Source: Bacteroidales bacterium
Lineage (GTDB): Bacteria; Bacteroidota; Bacteroidia; Bacteroidales; UBA932
NCBI GenBank assembly: GCA_016288055.1
Contig: JAEEXZ010000004.1
Coordinates: 1-64,000 of the forward strand
DNA length: 64,000 nucleotides
Direction: 5' to 3'
Shown here: positions 26,245 to 35,671 of the stretch, in pieces
How the letters are laid out: the number at the start of each line of letters is the position of its first letter
How positions within the stretch are numbered: the stretch's first letter is position 1
Made by a program: the position numbers and the translations under genes
The notes under the pieces: generated by a model
Databases searched by the model: none
What the model was told of the DNA's origin: nothing
Seen by the model: only the letters and a program-made list of their open reading frames with translations

Positions 26245-29200
26245 GTGAAAAAAGCCGTCCGCATAACCGCCTGGATCCTGGGCCTGCTCCTCCTGCTGCA
26301 AGTGGGAGGAATGGTCCTGCTGCAGTCCTCCCGCGTACAGACTTACCTGGGCAGGAAGGTTATCGGAATGTTGCAGGACCGTATGGACGCGGAAATCACG
26401 TTCCAATCGGCCACCGTCCGTCCCTTCGACGCCATCGTCCTGGACGGAGTCCTGGTCAAGGACCTCGCCCCCACGGTAGAAGGCATGGACACCCTGCTCT
26501 ACGTGCGGCACCTGAGCGCCCGCTTCTCCATTCTGGGTTACTTCCGCGGAGAGCAGGTCAGCGTGAGCCGCGCCCATCTGGACGGAGGGTGCTTCAACCT
26601 GGTCATAGAGCCGGACCCCCAGCGTCCCGACCACGTTTCCACCAACCTCCAGCGCATCTTCCGCATGGAGCATAAGGACACGGACCAGACTCCGGAGTAT
26701 CACTGGGGAAATATCCTGGAGGCCCGCAGGCTGGAGGTAAGCGACGTACACTTCCGCATGGAAAACCTTGTCGCCGCCGCCCGGTACGCAGAGAGGGGCT
26801 ACGTGGTCCCGGAAGGCACCATCGACTGGAACCACCTGAACCTCGTCCTGGAGCACATCAAGGTGAACCATCTCCGCCTTTCCGACGACCTCATCACCGC
26901 CTCCGTGCAGGATTTCAATATCCAGGAACTTGAGACGCGGCTGCGCCTGGAGAACCTGAGCGCCAGGAAAGTGCGCGTGGGCAAGGGCAACGTCCACCTC
27001 GAGGACTTCCTGGCCCAGCTCGACCCCCTCACCTACCTGGACATTCCCAGCCTGGACATGGACGGCGCCCTGGATGAGTATGACGATTTCGTCGAAAACG
27101 TCTGCCTGGACATTGTCCTGAAGGAAGGTACCTTCGTGGACATGCAGACCATCAGCCACTTCGCGCCGCACATGGAGGACATGTGCTTCCGGGGCCGCAT
27201 CAAAGGCCACCTGAAGGGCACCGTGAGCGACTTCACGCTCTCCGACATAGCCGTCGAGGACCTGGACCGGGATGTCACCCTCCGCACCAGCGGCCGCATG
27301 GCCGGCCTGCCGGACGCGGAAACCACCCGCCTGGACTTCCAGATCCGGGAGTTCAGCTTCGGGCTCAAAGACCTGGCCGGGTTCATCGGCACATGGGCCC
27401 CCGACACACGGCTGGACATGGACCGCATGGCCCCCGGCGAACGTTTCACCCTCACGGGAAGCGTCAACGGGACGCTCAACCGCATGAGCTGCGTCGCGGA
27501 CATCGGATCGGACATCGGATCGGCCCGGGCCGATATCACCCTGGACAACGTCATCGATCGCCGGCCCATTTCCATCGGCGGAAAAGTAGAGACGCAGGGC
27601 CTGCACCTGGGACGCATCCTGGGCAACAAGGACCTGGGTGCGGTCACGGTGGCCACCCGTCTCGCCGCCACCTTCGCGCCGGGCAATCCCCGCATCGAGA
27701 TTGACAGCCTGGGCATCCACCGCCTCCACGCCCTGGGCTACGACTACAGCGGCATCACCGCCCGCGGTCACTACCAGCACAACGACTACGACCTCCACCT
27801 GCGCTCCACGGACCCGAACCTCCAGCTGCAGGCCGACGGCACCTACGCCGAGACCTCCCGTCGCGACGGCACCCTGGAAGCCTCCCTGCACCTGGCCCAT
27901 GCCAACCTCCAGGCGCTGAACCTGGACAGGCGCGGCCGTTCGCAGATAGCCCTGGACATGCAGGCCGATGTCGTCCGCACGGACGGACATGCCACCGGAA
28001 GGATTTCCACCTCCAATACAGTCCTGGAGAACGGGGAAGGCATCCACCGCATCCCGGACATCAACCTTGACATCGACGAGACGGACAGCCTCCATCTCCT
28101 CGCCCTGCGGAGCGGCCTCCTGGAAGCCGACTACAAGGGAGACCGTCCCGTCACCGAATTCATCGCCGAGCTCGGGAACCTCGTCCTCGGAAAGGACCTC
28201 GCGGCCCTAGCCTCCGAAAAATCCGAACCTTATAGCGGCGCCACGTATATGGCCGATATCCGCACCCTGCGCCTGCAGGAACTGCTGGCCTTCGTCGCTC
28301 CCGGCGTCTATGTGGAGAGCGGCACCGGCGTCCACATTTCCGTAAGCCCGGAAGGCCTGTTCGACGCAGACCTCACCTCCGGCCGCCTGGCACTGCGCGA
28401 GCAGTACATCAAGGACCTGAAGCTGCACGCCGGGAACCGGGATTCCCTCAGCGCAGAGGTCACCAGTTCCGTCGTCTCCCTCTCGGCCGGCACGCATCTG
28501 GACAACAACCGGCTGGTCTTCTCCGCCCTGGACAACCGGGTGGGGCTGGGATACACCTTCAACAACGAGTCCGACGACACCCATGCGTCCCTCAACGTGT
28601 CCGGCCTGCTGGGCCGTGCAGGAAAAGACCTCTGCATCACGGGGCGCGCCCTGCCTTCCGACATCTCCTACAAGGGAGAAAGCTGGGAGCTGGGCTCCGG
28701 AGACATCACCTGGTGCGGCGGCAGCCTCACCGTGGACAGGCTCCTGGCCCGCCACGGCAGCGAACGGCTGCTGGTGGAAGGCGGCTATTCCAGCGTAAGG
28801 CCGGATTCCCTGTCTTTCACCATGGACCAGTTCGACATCGGCCTGGTGAACACCATCGCGGGAGACCGCATTCCCCGGCTGCAGGGACGCGCTACGGGAC
28901 GGGCACTGCTGGTTTCCTCGGCATCGGCCCGGACGGGTCTTCTGGCGGGGATCGTCTGCGACTCCACGGCCATCGCCGGCCGCAGGCTGGGCCAGCTCAC
29001 CCTTAACAGCGTCTGGGACGACGAACATCAGCGCTTCAGCGCCCGGCTTCACAACATGCTGGACGGGCATAGCAGCATCCAGGCCGATGCCTTCCTGGTC
29101 CCCTCGACGGACCAGCTCCAGGCATCCATGCTGCTGGACCGCTTCGAACTGGGATACGCCGAGCATTACCTGAACTCCATCTTCCATGAATTCAGCGGCT

Positions 29201-30840
29201 CCCTTTCCGGAGAAATCCGTCTGGACGGGAAGACGAAAGACATACGCCTGAGCAGCCAGGACCTCTGGCTGGACGACGGCAGGCTCACGCTGGACTTCAC
29301 CCGCGTGCCCTACCAGGTGAACGGTCCCCTTTCCCTGGACCGCCGGGGACTGCACTTCAACGACATGTATGTTACGGACGGAGAAGGAGGTACGGGTAGC
29401 GTCACGGGCGGCATCTACCTGAACCTTTCCCGGCTGGACGACATCCGCATGGACACGCATGTGAGCATCCGCAACATGCGCGCGCTCGCCCTCCCCCGCG
29501 GGGTGAACCCCCTGGCCTTCGGCGACGTTTACGCCACCGGCAACGTGGACATCACGGGGCCCATGAACAAACTCACGCTCGCCATCGACGCCACCTGTTC
29601 CAAGGCCAGCGAGTTCCATCTGCCGCTGGGTTCCGCATCCGCCGGCAGCTCCCGCGAACTGCTCACCTTCAAGGATGCAGCTTCCGGACAGGAGGAAGAC
29701 CCGTATGAGCAGATGATGGCCGGCACGCGCCAGACCCTCAAGCAGCTGAACGACTTCCGCTTCACCGCCCGCATCAAGGCTACGCCGGACCTGCGCGTGT
29801 ACATCGACATCGGCGACGACAATTCGCTCAACGCCGTGGGCAGCGGTATCATCGACCTGGAATCCCGGTCGGCCCAGGACAGCTTTACCCTGGGAGGCGA
29901 CTACACCATCCAGGACGGCAACTTCCACTTCAGCGCCCTGAACCTCGTTTCCCGCAACTTCACCATCCAGGACGGCAGTTCCATCCGCTTCAACGGAGAC
30001 ATCTGGGACACAGACCTGAACGTGATGGGCCGCTATACCACCAAGGCCAACCTGTCCAACCTGCTCACCTCCTATGACGAGGAAAGTAGCGCGGGCGTCA
30101 GTTCCCGCCACACCGTGTACTGCGGCATCAACATCTCCGGCAAGATCCGTAATCCGGAGGTTGATTTCGACATCGAAGTGCCGGACCTGAACCCCCGTGT
30201 CCAGGCCGAGGTGGAGAGCGCCCTCAATTCGGAGGACAAGATCCAGAAGCAGTTCGTGTATCTGCTCATCGCCGGCAACTTCCTGCCCACGGAAGAGTCC
30301 GGGGTCACCTCCAGCGGCTCCGACGTGCTGCTGTCCAACGTCACCTCCATCATGACAGGCCAGCTTAACAACATCTTCCAGAAATTGGACATCCCGCTGG
30401 ACCTGGGCCTGAACTACCAGACCACCCAGACAGGCAGGGACCTGTTTGACGTGGCCGTCAGCACGCAGCTGTTCAACAAACGCGTCATCGTGAACGGAAC
30501 GGTGGGCAACAAGCAGCTGGTGGGCGGAGCCACCACCAACGAGGTGGCCGGAGACCTGGATATCGAAATCAAGCTGAACCGGAGCGGCACGCTGCGCCTG
30601 AGCCTGTTCTCCCATTCGGCCGACGACTATAACTACTACATCGACAACAGCCAGCGCAACGGCGGCGGTATCGCCTACCAGCGGGAGTTCAACTCCTTCG
30701 GGCAGTTCTTCCGCGAAATCTTCGCCACCCGCAGGGAACGGCAGGCCATGGCCCAGGAGGCGGCTCGCCGGCAGCAGGAAAGCGTCGTGCTGCAGATCGA
30801 CACAAGCGGAAAATCGAATACAGTCCATGAAATACGGTAA
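26245..30840 (+). CDS. TamB-like envelope protein (DUF490)
   Basis: A 1531-residue protein with one N-terminal membrane anchor (residues 6-28) and a long periplasmic stretch of repeating beta strands, ending in a TamB-type C-terminal domain (about 1180-1480; FTIQDGSSIRFNGDIWDTDLNVMGRYTTKANL). TamB-like proteins form hydrophobic grooves thought to carry lipids between membranes or assist barrel assembly. The start is GTG (26245), 6 bp after tsaD. Its 3' end overlaps the methyltransferase gene by 14 bp. Confidence 0.85.
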   Translation: MKKAVRITAWILGLLLLLQVGGMVLLQSSRVQTYLGRKVIGMLQDRMDAEITFQSATVRPFDAIVLDGVLVKDLAPTVEGMDTLLYVRHLSARFSILGYFRGEQVSVSRAHLDGGCFNLVIEPDPQRPDHVSTNLQRIFRMEHKDTDQTPEYHWGNILEARRLEVSDVHFRMENLVAAARYAERGYVVPEGTIDWNHLNLVLEHIKVNHLRLSDDLITASVQDFNIQELETRLRLENLSARKVRVGKGNVHLEDFLAQLDPLTYLDIPSLDMDGALDEYDDFVENVCLDIVLKEGTFVDMQTISHFAPHMEDMCFRGRIKGHLKGTVSDFTLSDIAVEDLDRDVTLRTSGRMAGLPDAETTRLDFQIREFSFGLKDLAGFIGTWAPDTRLDMDRMAPGERFTLTGSVNGTLNRMSCVADIGSDIGSARADITLDNVIDRRPISIGGKVETQGLHLGRILGNKDLGAVTVATRLAATFAPGNPRIEIDSLGIHRLHALGYDYSGITARGHYQHNDYDLHLRSTDPNLQLQADGTYAETSRRDGTLEASLHLAHANLQALNLDRRGRSQIALDMQADVVRTDGHATGRISTSNTVLENGEGIHRIPDINLDIDETDSLHLLALRSGLLEADYKGDRPVTEFIAELGNLVLGKDLAALASEKSEPYSGATYMADIRTLRLQELLAFVAPGVYVESGTGVHISVSPEGLFDADLTSGRLALREQYIKDLKLHAGNRDSLSAEVTSSVVSLSAGTHLDNNRLVFSALDNRVGLGYTFNNESDDTHASLNVSGLLGRAGKDLCITGRALPSDISYKGESWELGSGDITWCGGSLTVDRLLARHGSERLLVEGGYSSVRPDSLSFTMDQFDIGLVNTIAGDRIPRLQGRATGRALLVSSASARTGLLAGIVCDSTAIAGRRLGQLTLNSVWDDEHQRFSARLHNMLDGHSSIQADAFLVPSTDQLQASMLLDRFELGYAEHYLNSIFHEFSGSLSGEIRLDGKTKDIRLSSQDLWLDDGRLTLDFTRVPYQVNGPLSLDRRGLHFNDMYVTDGEGGTGSVTGGIYLNLSRLDDIRMDTHVSIRNMRALALPRGVNPLAFGDVYATGNVDITGPMNKLTLAIDATCSKASEFHLPLGSASAGSSRELLTFKDAASGQEEDPYEQMMAGTRQTLKQLNDFRFTARIKATPDLRVYIDIGDDNSLNAVGSGIIDLESRSAQDSFTLGGDYTIQDGNFHFSALNLVSRNFTIQDGSSIRFNGDIWDTDLNVMGRYTTKANLSNLLTSYDEESSAGVSSRHTVYCGINISGKIRNPEVDFDIEVPDLNPRVQAEVESALNSEDKIQKQFVYLLIAGNFLPTEESGVTSSGSDVLLSNVTSIMTGQLNNIFQKLDIPLDLGLNYQTTQTGRDLFDVAVSTQLFNKRVIVNGTVGNKQLVGGATTNEVAGDLDIEIKLNRSGTLRLSLFSHSADDYNYYIDNSQRNGGGIAYQREFNSFGQFFREIFATRRERQAMAQEAARRQQESVVLQIDTSGKSNTVHEIR

Positions 30841-31549
30841 ACTCTATCTGATCCCCACGCCTCTGGGGGAGGGAAATCCGGCCGATGTGCTGCCCGCCTC
30901 CGTCCTCGCCGTCCTGCCCACGCTGGACCGCTTTGTCGTGGAAGAGACGCGTACCGCGCGCCGCTTCCTGTCATCGGCAGGACTGAAGGGCCACATCGGG
31001 GAACTGGAGTTCCACGAGCTCAACGAGCACACCGCCCCCGCCCAGGTGGAGGCCTTCCTTCCCCTGTTTGCCGACGGCCACTCCGTAGGTCTCCTCTCCG
31101 AGGCCGGCCTCCCCGCCGTGGCAGACCCGGGCGCGCTGCTGGTTGCGCTTTGCCATCGGCATGGCATCGAAGTGGTTCCTCTGGTGGGTCCGTCCTCGCT
31201 GATGATGGCGCTCATGGGCTCCGGCCTCAACGGCCAGTCCTTCGCCTTCGTGGGATACATCCCCGCCAAGACGGAGGAGCGCCGCGCGGCCCTTCGTACC
31301 CTGGAAAAGAGGTCGGCCGCCGCCCGCCAGACCCAGATCCTCATCGAAACCCCTTACAGGAACGACTCCCTCTTCGCAGACATGCTGCAAAGCCTCTCCG
31401 CCAACACGAAGCTGTGCGTTGCCGCGAACCTCACCTGTGAAGACCAGTTCATCTGCACCCGTCGCATCGCCGAGTGGAAGCAGCATCCCGTCACCATCGG
31501 GAAACGTCCCTGTGTATTTGTCATTCTGAGCGAAGCGAAGAATCTATGA
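30827..31549 (+). CDS. RsmI-like SAM-dependent methyltransferase
   Basis: A 240-residue protein of the tetrapyrrole-methylase fold, related to RsmI (16S rRNA C1402 2'-O-methyltransferase): KLYLIPTPLGEGNPADVLP, FVVEETRTARRFL, GLLSEAGLPAVADPGALLV and PLVGPSSLMMALMGSG. It is shorter than canonical RsmI and matches the second RsmI-like type often seen in Bacteroidetes, so the target is uncertain. Its last residues, ILSEAKNL, are encoded by a short interspersed repeat rather than ancestral sequence. It ends in an ATGA overlap with mtaB. Confidence 0.8.
   Translation: MKYGKLYLIPTPLGEGNPADVLPASVLAVLPTLDRFVVEETRTARRFLSSAGLKGHIGELEFHELNEHTAPAQVEAFLPLFADGHSVGLLSEAGLPAVADPGALLVALCHRHGIEVVPLVGPSSLMMALMGSGLNGQSFAFVGYIPAKTEERRAALRTLEKRSAAARQTQILIETPYRNDSLFADMLQSLSANTKLCVAANLTCEDQFICTRRIAEWKQHPVTIGKRPCVFVILSEAKNL
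31520..31545. repeat. Short interspersed repeat (SEAKNL / HSERSEES type)
   Basis: A 26-bp word beginning gtcattctgagcg and ending gaagaatct. It is translated as VILSEAKNL in the methyltransferase frame and CHSERSEES in the next frame. I recall these peptides as tails on many unrelated proteins from Bacteroidetes and other phyla. Here it supplies the methyltransferase C-terminus and ends on the base before the mtaB ATG. Confidence 0.6.
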
Positions 31550-32895
31550 AGATAGCATTTACCACATTGGGCTGCAAGCTCAACTACGCCGAGACCTCCA
31601 CCTACGAAAGGGGGTTCAAGGAAGCCGGCTGGGATGTCGTTCCCTGGTCGCAGCAGGCCGATGTGTACCTGATCAATACCTGCGCCGTCACCGAGACGGC
31701 CGAGAAAAAATCCCGCAACCTCATCCGACGGGCACACAAAACCGCCCCGGATGCCCGCATCGTCGTCACCGGCTGCTACGCCCAGCTCCGCAAGGAGCGG
31801 CTCCTCACCATCGACGGCGTCTGGAAAGTCTTTGGGGCCGAGGAAAAGAAACAGATATTGGATTTGCCCGGAGAGGCAGCGGAGGAGGTACTCTCCCCCG
31901 AATCCATGGCCACCCTCGGCCGTGTAAGAGGGAGGGGCCCAGAGTCGGGGCTCGAAGAGCCCGACGCATGGGAGGGGTCGCGAAGCGACGATTCGGGGAA
32001 GAGTACTTCCTCCGCTGCCGAAACATTTGGTGCATATAGCACAGGCGAAAGAACACGTAGTTTTTTGAAAGTGCAGGATGGTTGTAATAACTTCTGCGCA
32101 TATTGCACGGTGCCCTATGCCAGGGGCCGGAGCCGGAACATTCCCATTTGCGAATGCGTGAAGATGGCCCGGGATATCGCCGCAGAGGGCGTGAAGGAAG
32201 TAGTGCTGACGGGCGTGAATACCGGAGACTTCGGCCGAACGACCGGGGAGAGTTTCCTGGACCTGTTGAAGGCCCTCAACGAAGTGCAAGGTATAGAACG
32301 GTACCGGATTTCCTCCATCGAGCCCAACCTTATTACGCCGGAAATTGTGGACTGGATTGCCTCCGGGACCAAATTCCAGCGGCATTTCCATATTCCGCTG
32401 CAGAGTGGAAGCGACACGCTGCTGCGCCGGGTGGGCCGCCGCTATGACACTGCGCTGTTCGCCTCCCGCATCGAATACATCCGCCAGGCTATGGAGCATC
32501 CCGGAGAGCCCAGGGTCTTCTTCGGCATCGACGTCATCGTGGGTCTCCCCGGAGAGACCGAGGAACTGTTCCAGGAGACGGTCAGTTTCCTGGAGCGCAT
32601 ACGGCCGGCATTCATCCACGTATTCCCCTACTCCCGCCGTCCCGGGACCCGGGCTGCCGAATGGAAAGACCAGGTACAGGACAGCGTGAAGACCGCGCGC
32701 GTCGCTGCCCTGGAAAAGCTTTGCGAACGCCTGCATGAAGAATTTATCGAGGCCAACAAAGGCCTGAAGGAAACCGTGCTGTGGGAATCCTCCGTCAAGG
32801 ACGGTCTCATGAGCGGCTATACCGGAAACTACATCCGCATGGAAAGGCCCTACGATCCCGCACGCGTGAACACTTTGGAGGAAGTTGAGCTATGA
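31546..32895 (+). CDS. mtaB: tRNA t6A37 methylthiotransferase MtaB
   Basis: Converts t6A37 to ms2t6A37 in tRNA by radical SAM chemistry. The 449-residue protein has the N-terminal UPF0004 domain (FTTLGCKLNYAET, then INTCAVTETAEKKSR, with cluster cysteines), the radical-SAM motif CNNFCAYC (Cys180, 184, 187), and a C-terminal TRAM-like region. Residues about 110-158 are encoded by an inverted-repeat insert and have no family counterpart I recognise; they lie in the linker between the two cluster domains. Start MKIAFTTLG overlaps the upstream stop (ATGA). Confidence 0.9.
   Translation: MKIAFTTLGCKLNYAETSTYERGFKEAGWDVVPWSQQADVYLINTCAVTETAEKKSRNLIRRAHKTAPDARIVVTGCYAQLRKERLLTIDGVWKVFGAEEKKQILDLPGEAAEEVLSPESMATLGRVRGRGPESGLEEPDAWEGSRSDDSGKSTSSAAETFGAYSTGERTRSFLKVQDGCNNFCAYCTVPYARGRSRNIPICECVKMARDIAAEGVKEVVLTGVNTGDFGRTTGESFLDLLKALNEVQGIERYRISSIEPNLITPEIVDWIASGTKFQRHFHIPLQSGSDTLLRRVGRRYDTALFASRIEYIRQAMEHPGEPRVFFGIDVIVGLPGETEELFQETVSFLERIRPAFIHVFPYSRRPGTRAAEWKDQVQDSVKTARVAALEKLCERLHEEFIEANKGLKETVLWESSVKDGLMSGYTGNYIRMERPYDPARVNTLEEVEL
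31875..32019. mobile_element. MITE-like inverted-repeat insertion within mtaB
   Basis: Two 30-bp arms, 31875-31904 (ggcagcggaggaggtactct...) and 31990-32019, are reverse complements with two mismatches. The 85 bp between them include a smaller hairpin (ggctc / gagcc around 31939-31951). The element reads through in frame without a stop. No transposase lies inside and no target duplication is evident, so it looks like a non-autonomous, REPIN- or MITE-like sequence fixed inside a coding region. Confidence 0.65.
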
Positions 32896-33770
32896 CATCG
32901 CTGACTTTTCTCGGAACTGGAACATCACAAGGCGTTCCCATCATCAGCTGCCACTGCCCTACCTGCAGCAGCGCCGACCCGCGGGACAAGCGCTTCCGCA
33001 GCGCTGCACTCGTCCACATGGACGGCCTCACCATCCTGGTGGACGCCGGCCCCGACTTCCGTTCCCAGATGCTTGCACAGGATGTCTGCCACCTGGACGC
33101 CATCCTGCTCACGCATAACCACAAGGACCACACCGGCGGCATCGACGACGTGCGTGCCTTCAACTACGTGGACCGCAAGGCCGTGGACATCTACTGCGAA
33201 CCGCTTGTGCTGGATACGCTGCGCAACGACTACGGCTACGCCTTCGCCGAGCACAAATACCCCGGTTCTCCGGAATGGCGCATCCACCTCATTGACGAAC
33301 GTCCTTTCCGCGTGAACCCCACGGGAGATGACGGCATCCTGGAATGGGTGCACGACAAAGGCTACTTCTACCGGCAGCCCGACGGCAGCCTGAAACCTTC
33401 GGACAACGCCATCGGCGAAGCGTCCCATGAGCAGCCCAACATCATCCCCATCCGGGGCATGCACGGCGCCATGCCGGTACTGGGTTTCCGCTTCGGGGAC
33501 ATCGCCTACATCACCGACGTGAACCGAATTCCGGAAAGCGAGTTCTCCAAGCTCCAGGGCCTGGAGCACGTCACGCTCAACACGGTTGGCTACAAACCGC
33601 ATCACTCGCATCTTTCCCTGGACGAGGCCATCGGCCTGGCCCGCAGGATTGGCGCCAGGCATACCTGGCTCACCCACCTGAGCCACGTATTCCCGCCCCA
33701 CGCGGAGTTCTGCAGACAGCTTCCTCCCGATATCCAGCCCGCCTACGACGGCTTAACTATCACCGACTAA
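32892..33770 (+). CDS. MBL-fold metallo-hydrolase, PhnP-like
   Basis: A 292-residue metallo-beta-lactamase-fold protein with metal motif THNHKDHTGG (His75, His77, Asp79, His80) and a preceding Cys-rich loop CHCPTCSSADPRDKR, as in PhnP-type cyclic phosphodiesterases and related Bacteroidetes enzymes. The late metal ligands are seen in HHSHLSLDEA and WLTHLSHVFPPH. The substrate is probably a phosphodiester, but it cannot be named. ATGA overlap with mtaB. Confidence 0.8.
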   Translation: MTSLTFLGTGTSQGVPIISCHCPTCSSADPRDKRFRSAALVHMDGLTILVDAGPDFRSQMLAQDVCHLDAILLTHNHKDHTGGIDDVRAFNYVDRKAVDIYCEPLVLDTLRNDYGYAFAEHKYPGSPEWRIHLIDERPFRVNPTGDDGILEWVHDKGYFYRQPDGSLKPSDNAIGEASHEQPNIIPIRGMHGAMPVLGFRFGDIAYITDVNRIPESEFSKLQGLEHVTLNTVGYKPHHSHLSLDEAIGLARRIGARHTWLTHLSHVFPPHAEFCRQLPPDIQPAYDGLTITD

Positions 33771-33783
33771 AACCTACCCTCCT

Positions 33784-34728
33784 ATGACACAAGAAGTAAT
33801 GCAAACCATCGACAGCATTCAGGTGAACCTGAACGCCGGCGGCATGAACACCATCAACATCATCCTGGCGTTCGTGATGTACGGCGTGGCCCTGGGCATC
33901 AAGCCCCACATCTTCGTGGAGGTCTTCCAAAAGCCCAAGTCCGTGTTCCTCGGCATGCTATGCCAGCTCATCCTGCTGCCTGCCCTCACCTGCATCCTGG
34001 CGATTCTCCTTACGGGGTGGATATCACCCATGATGGGCCTGGGCATGATTCTGGTGGCGGCCTGCCCCGGTGGCAACATTTCCAACTTCATGAGCTCCCT
34101 GGGCAAAGCCAATATCGAGCTTTCCGTATCGCTCACCGCCATTTCCACCGCCCTCGCCGTCATCCTCACCCCGTTCAACTTCTGGCTGTGGGGTTCCATC
34201 TACCTGCACAGCGCAGCCGTATCGGCCGAGATTCCCACCCTCGTCATCCCGTTGTGGGATGTGTTCAAGACCATCTTCATCCTGCTGGGCATCCCGCTTA
34301 TCGCCGGCATCTGCACCAGCCATTTCCTCCCCAAGGTGGCCGAAGCCCTCAAGAAACCCCTGCAGTGGCTGTCCATCATCATCTTCCTGGCTATGGTGGT
34401 ACTCTCCTTCAGCAGCAACATCGACGCGTTCCTTCTGAGCGTGAAATATATCTTCCTGGTGGTGCTCATCCACAACCTGCTGGCCCTCGCCATCGGCTTC
34501 ACCGTAGGGACGGTCGGAAAGGTTCCCTTCCGCGACCGCCGCACGCTTACCATCGAAACCGGAATCCAGAACAGCGGTCTGGGCCTGGCCCTCATGCTGG
34601 GAACTTCCCTGTTCTCCGGATTCCCGCCCCACGGCGGCATGCTGGTCATCACGGCCTGGTGGGGTATCTGGCACATTATCTCCGGCCTCACCGTAGCAAC
34701 GGTATTCAACCACTGCAAACATGCGTAA
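33784..34728 (+). CDS. Bile acid:sodium symporter (BASS) family transporter
   Basis: A 314-residue integral membrane protein with about nine to ten hydrophobic helices and BASS signatures: LVAACPGGNISNFMSSLGKANIELSVSLTA for the crossover motif and ETGIQNSGLGLALML for the second repeat. Family members carry organic anions with sodium; bile acids are only one possible substrate and pantothenate or keto-acids are others. It starts 13 bp after the MBL gene and overlaps the acyltransferase gene by 8 bp. Confidence 0.85.
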   Translation: MTQEVMQTIDSIQVNLNAGGMNTINIILAFVMYGVALGIKPHIFVEVFQKPKSVFLGMLCQLILLPALTCILAILLTGWISPMMGLGMILVAACPGGNISNFMSSLGKANIELSVSLTAISTALAVILTPFNFWLWGSIYLHSAAVSAEIPTLVIPLWDVFKTIFILLGIPLIAGICTSHFLPKVAEALKKPLQWLSIIIFLAMVVLSFSSNIDAFLLSVKYIFLVVLIHNLLALAIGFTVGTVGKVPFRDRRTLTIETGIQNSGLGLALMLGTSLFSGFPPHGGMLVITAWWGIWHIISGLTVATVFNHCKHA

Positions 34729-35671
34729 GATTTGGGAAAGGGACAGTGTCTATTCTGTCCTTCGATACTATGTAGATTTCTGCACGCGGTCCAGCTACCG
34801 CCGGCTCTCGACGGAGGGCGCCATCCCCGCCGAGCAGGCCGTACTCATCTGCCCCAACCACACGAACACCCTCATGGATGCGCTGGTGGTGCTGCAGAGC
34901 CGCCACGCGCCCACCGTATTCGGTGCCCGGGCCGATATCTTCGCGCAGCCCACCGTCGCCAAAATCCTCCGCTTCCTGAAAATCCTGCCGATGGTGCGCC
35001 GCCGGGACGGCATCCGGAATGTGCTGCGTAATTACGAGACGATGGACGAGGTGCAGGATGTCCTGAGCAACAACACGCCGTTCTGCATGTTCCCGGAAGG
35101 CCGTCATACGCCGGGCCGCGAACTGCAGCCCCTGCAGAAAGGCGTCGCCCGCATGGCCTTCCAGAGCGCGCTTGCCCGGCCTACGCAGGTGGTGCCGGTG
35201 GGCATCAACTATAGCAACTTCTTTACATACCGCGGAACCTGCGATATCATCTATGGCGCGCCGATGGATGTAAACGCCTTCCTGGCCTCGACCCAGGACC
35301 TGGCCGAAGGCGCCCGATACCAGGCCTTCCTGGAGGAACTGCACCGGCGCATGAGCGCCCTCATCCAGCCCTCCTGCCCGGAACCCGCCAGGTTCCCGGC
35401 CTGGCTCTTCCCCGTCTGGGTGGCGGCAGCCCTGCTGGCCCTTCCCATCTGGCTTCCGGCCGAACTGATGTGCAAGCGCAAAGTGAAGGACCGCGCCTTC
35501 CACAACACCGTCCGCTTCGGGTTCAAGCTTATTCTGTCCCCGATTGTGTTCGCCCTCTGGGCCGTCGTCTTCTTCCTGACGATGCCCTGGTGGCTGGCCC
35601 TGGCCCTGCTCGTCGCCTACCTTCCCTCCTACAGCATCTTCCACGACGGGCTCACCCTGTTTCGCCGTTAA
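34721..35671 (+). CDS. PlsC-like glycerolipid acyltransferase
   Basis: A 316-residue membrane-linked acyltransferase with NHTNTLMD (the H-x5-D variant usual for this Bacteroidetes family) near residue 46 and FPEGRHTPG near 126, followed by two to three hydrophobic helices at about 225-300. It is likely to acylate a glycerol-phosphate or other lipid precursor. It is the last gene of the tsaD-led operon and converges on the phosphoesterase gene with a 4-bp overlap. Confidence 0.8.
   Translation: MRKIWERDSVYSVLRYYVDFCTRSSYRRLSTEGAIPAEQAVLICPNHTNTLMDALVVLQSRHAPTVFGARADIFAQPTVAKILRFLKILPMVRRRDGIRNVLRNYETMDEVQDVLSNNTPFCMFPEGRHTPGRELQPLQKGVARMAFQSALARPTQVVPVGINYSNFFTYRGTCDIIYGAPMDVNAFLASTQDLAEGARYQAFLEELHRRMSALIQPSCPEPARFPAWLFPVWVAAALLALPIWLPAELMCKRKVKDRAFHNTVRFGFKLILSPIVFALWAVVFFLTMPWWLALALLVAYLPSYSIFHDGLTLFRR

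Noticed and set aside
25204-28095. Leftward open frame of 963 codons
   Set aside because: Crosses tsaD and tamB in antisense and has no motif of its own.
28207-30828. Leftward open frame of 873 codons
   Set aside because: Antisense to tamB; repetitive HVxV peptides typical of GC-rich shadows.
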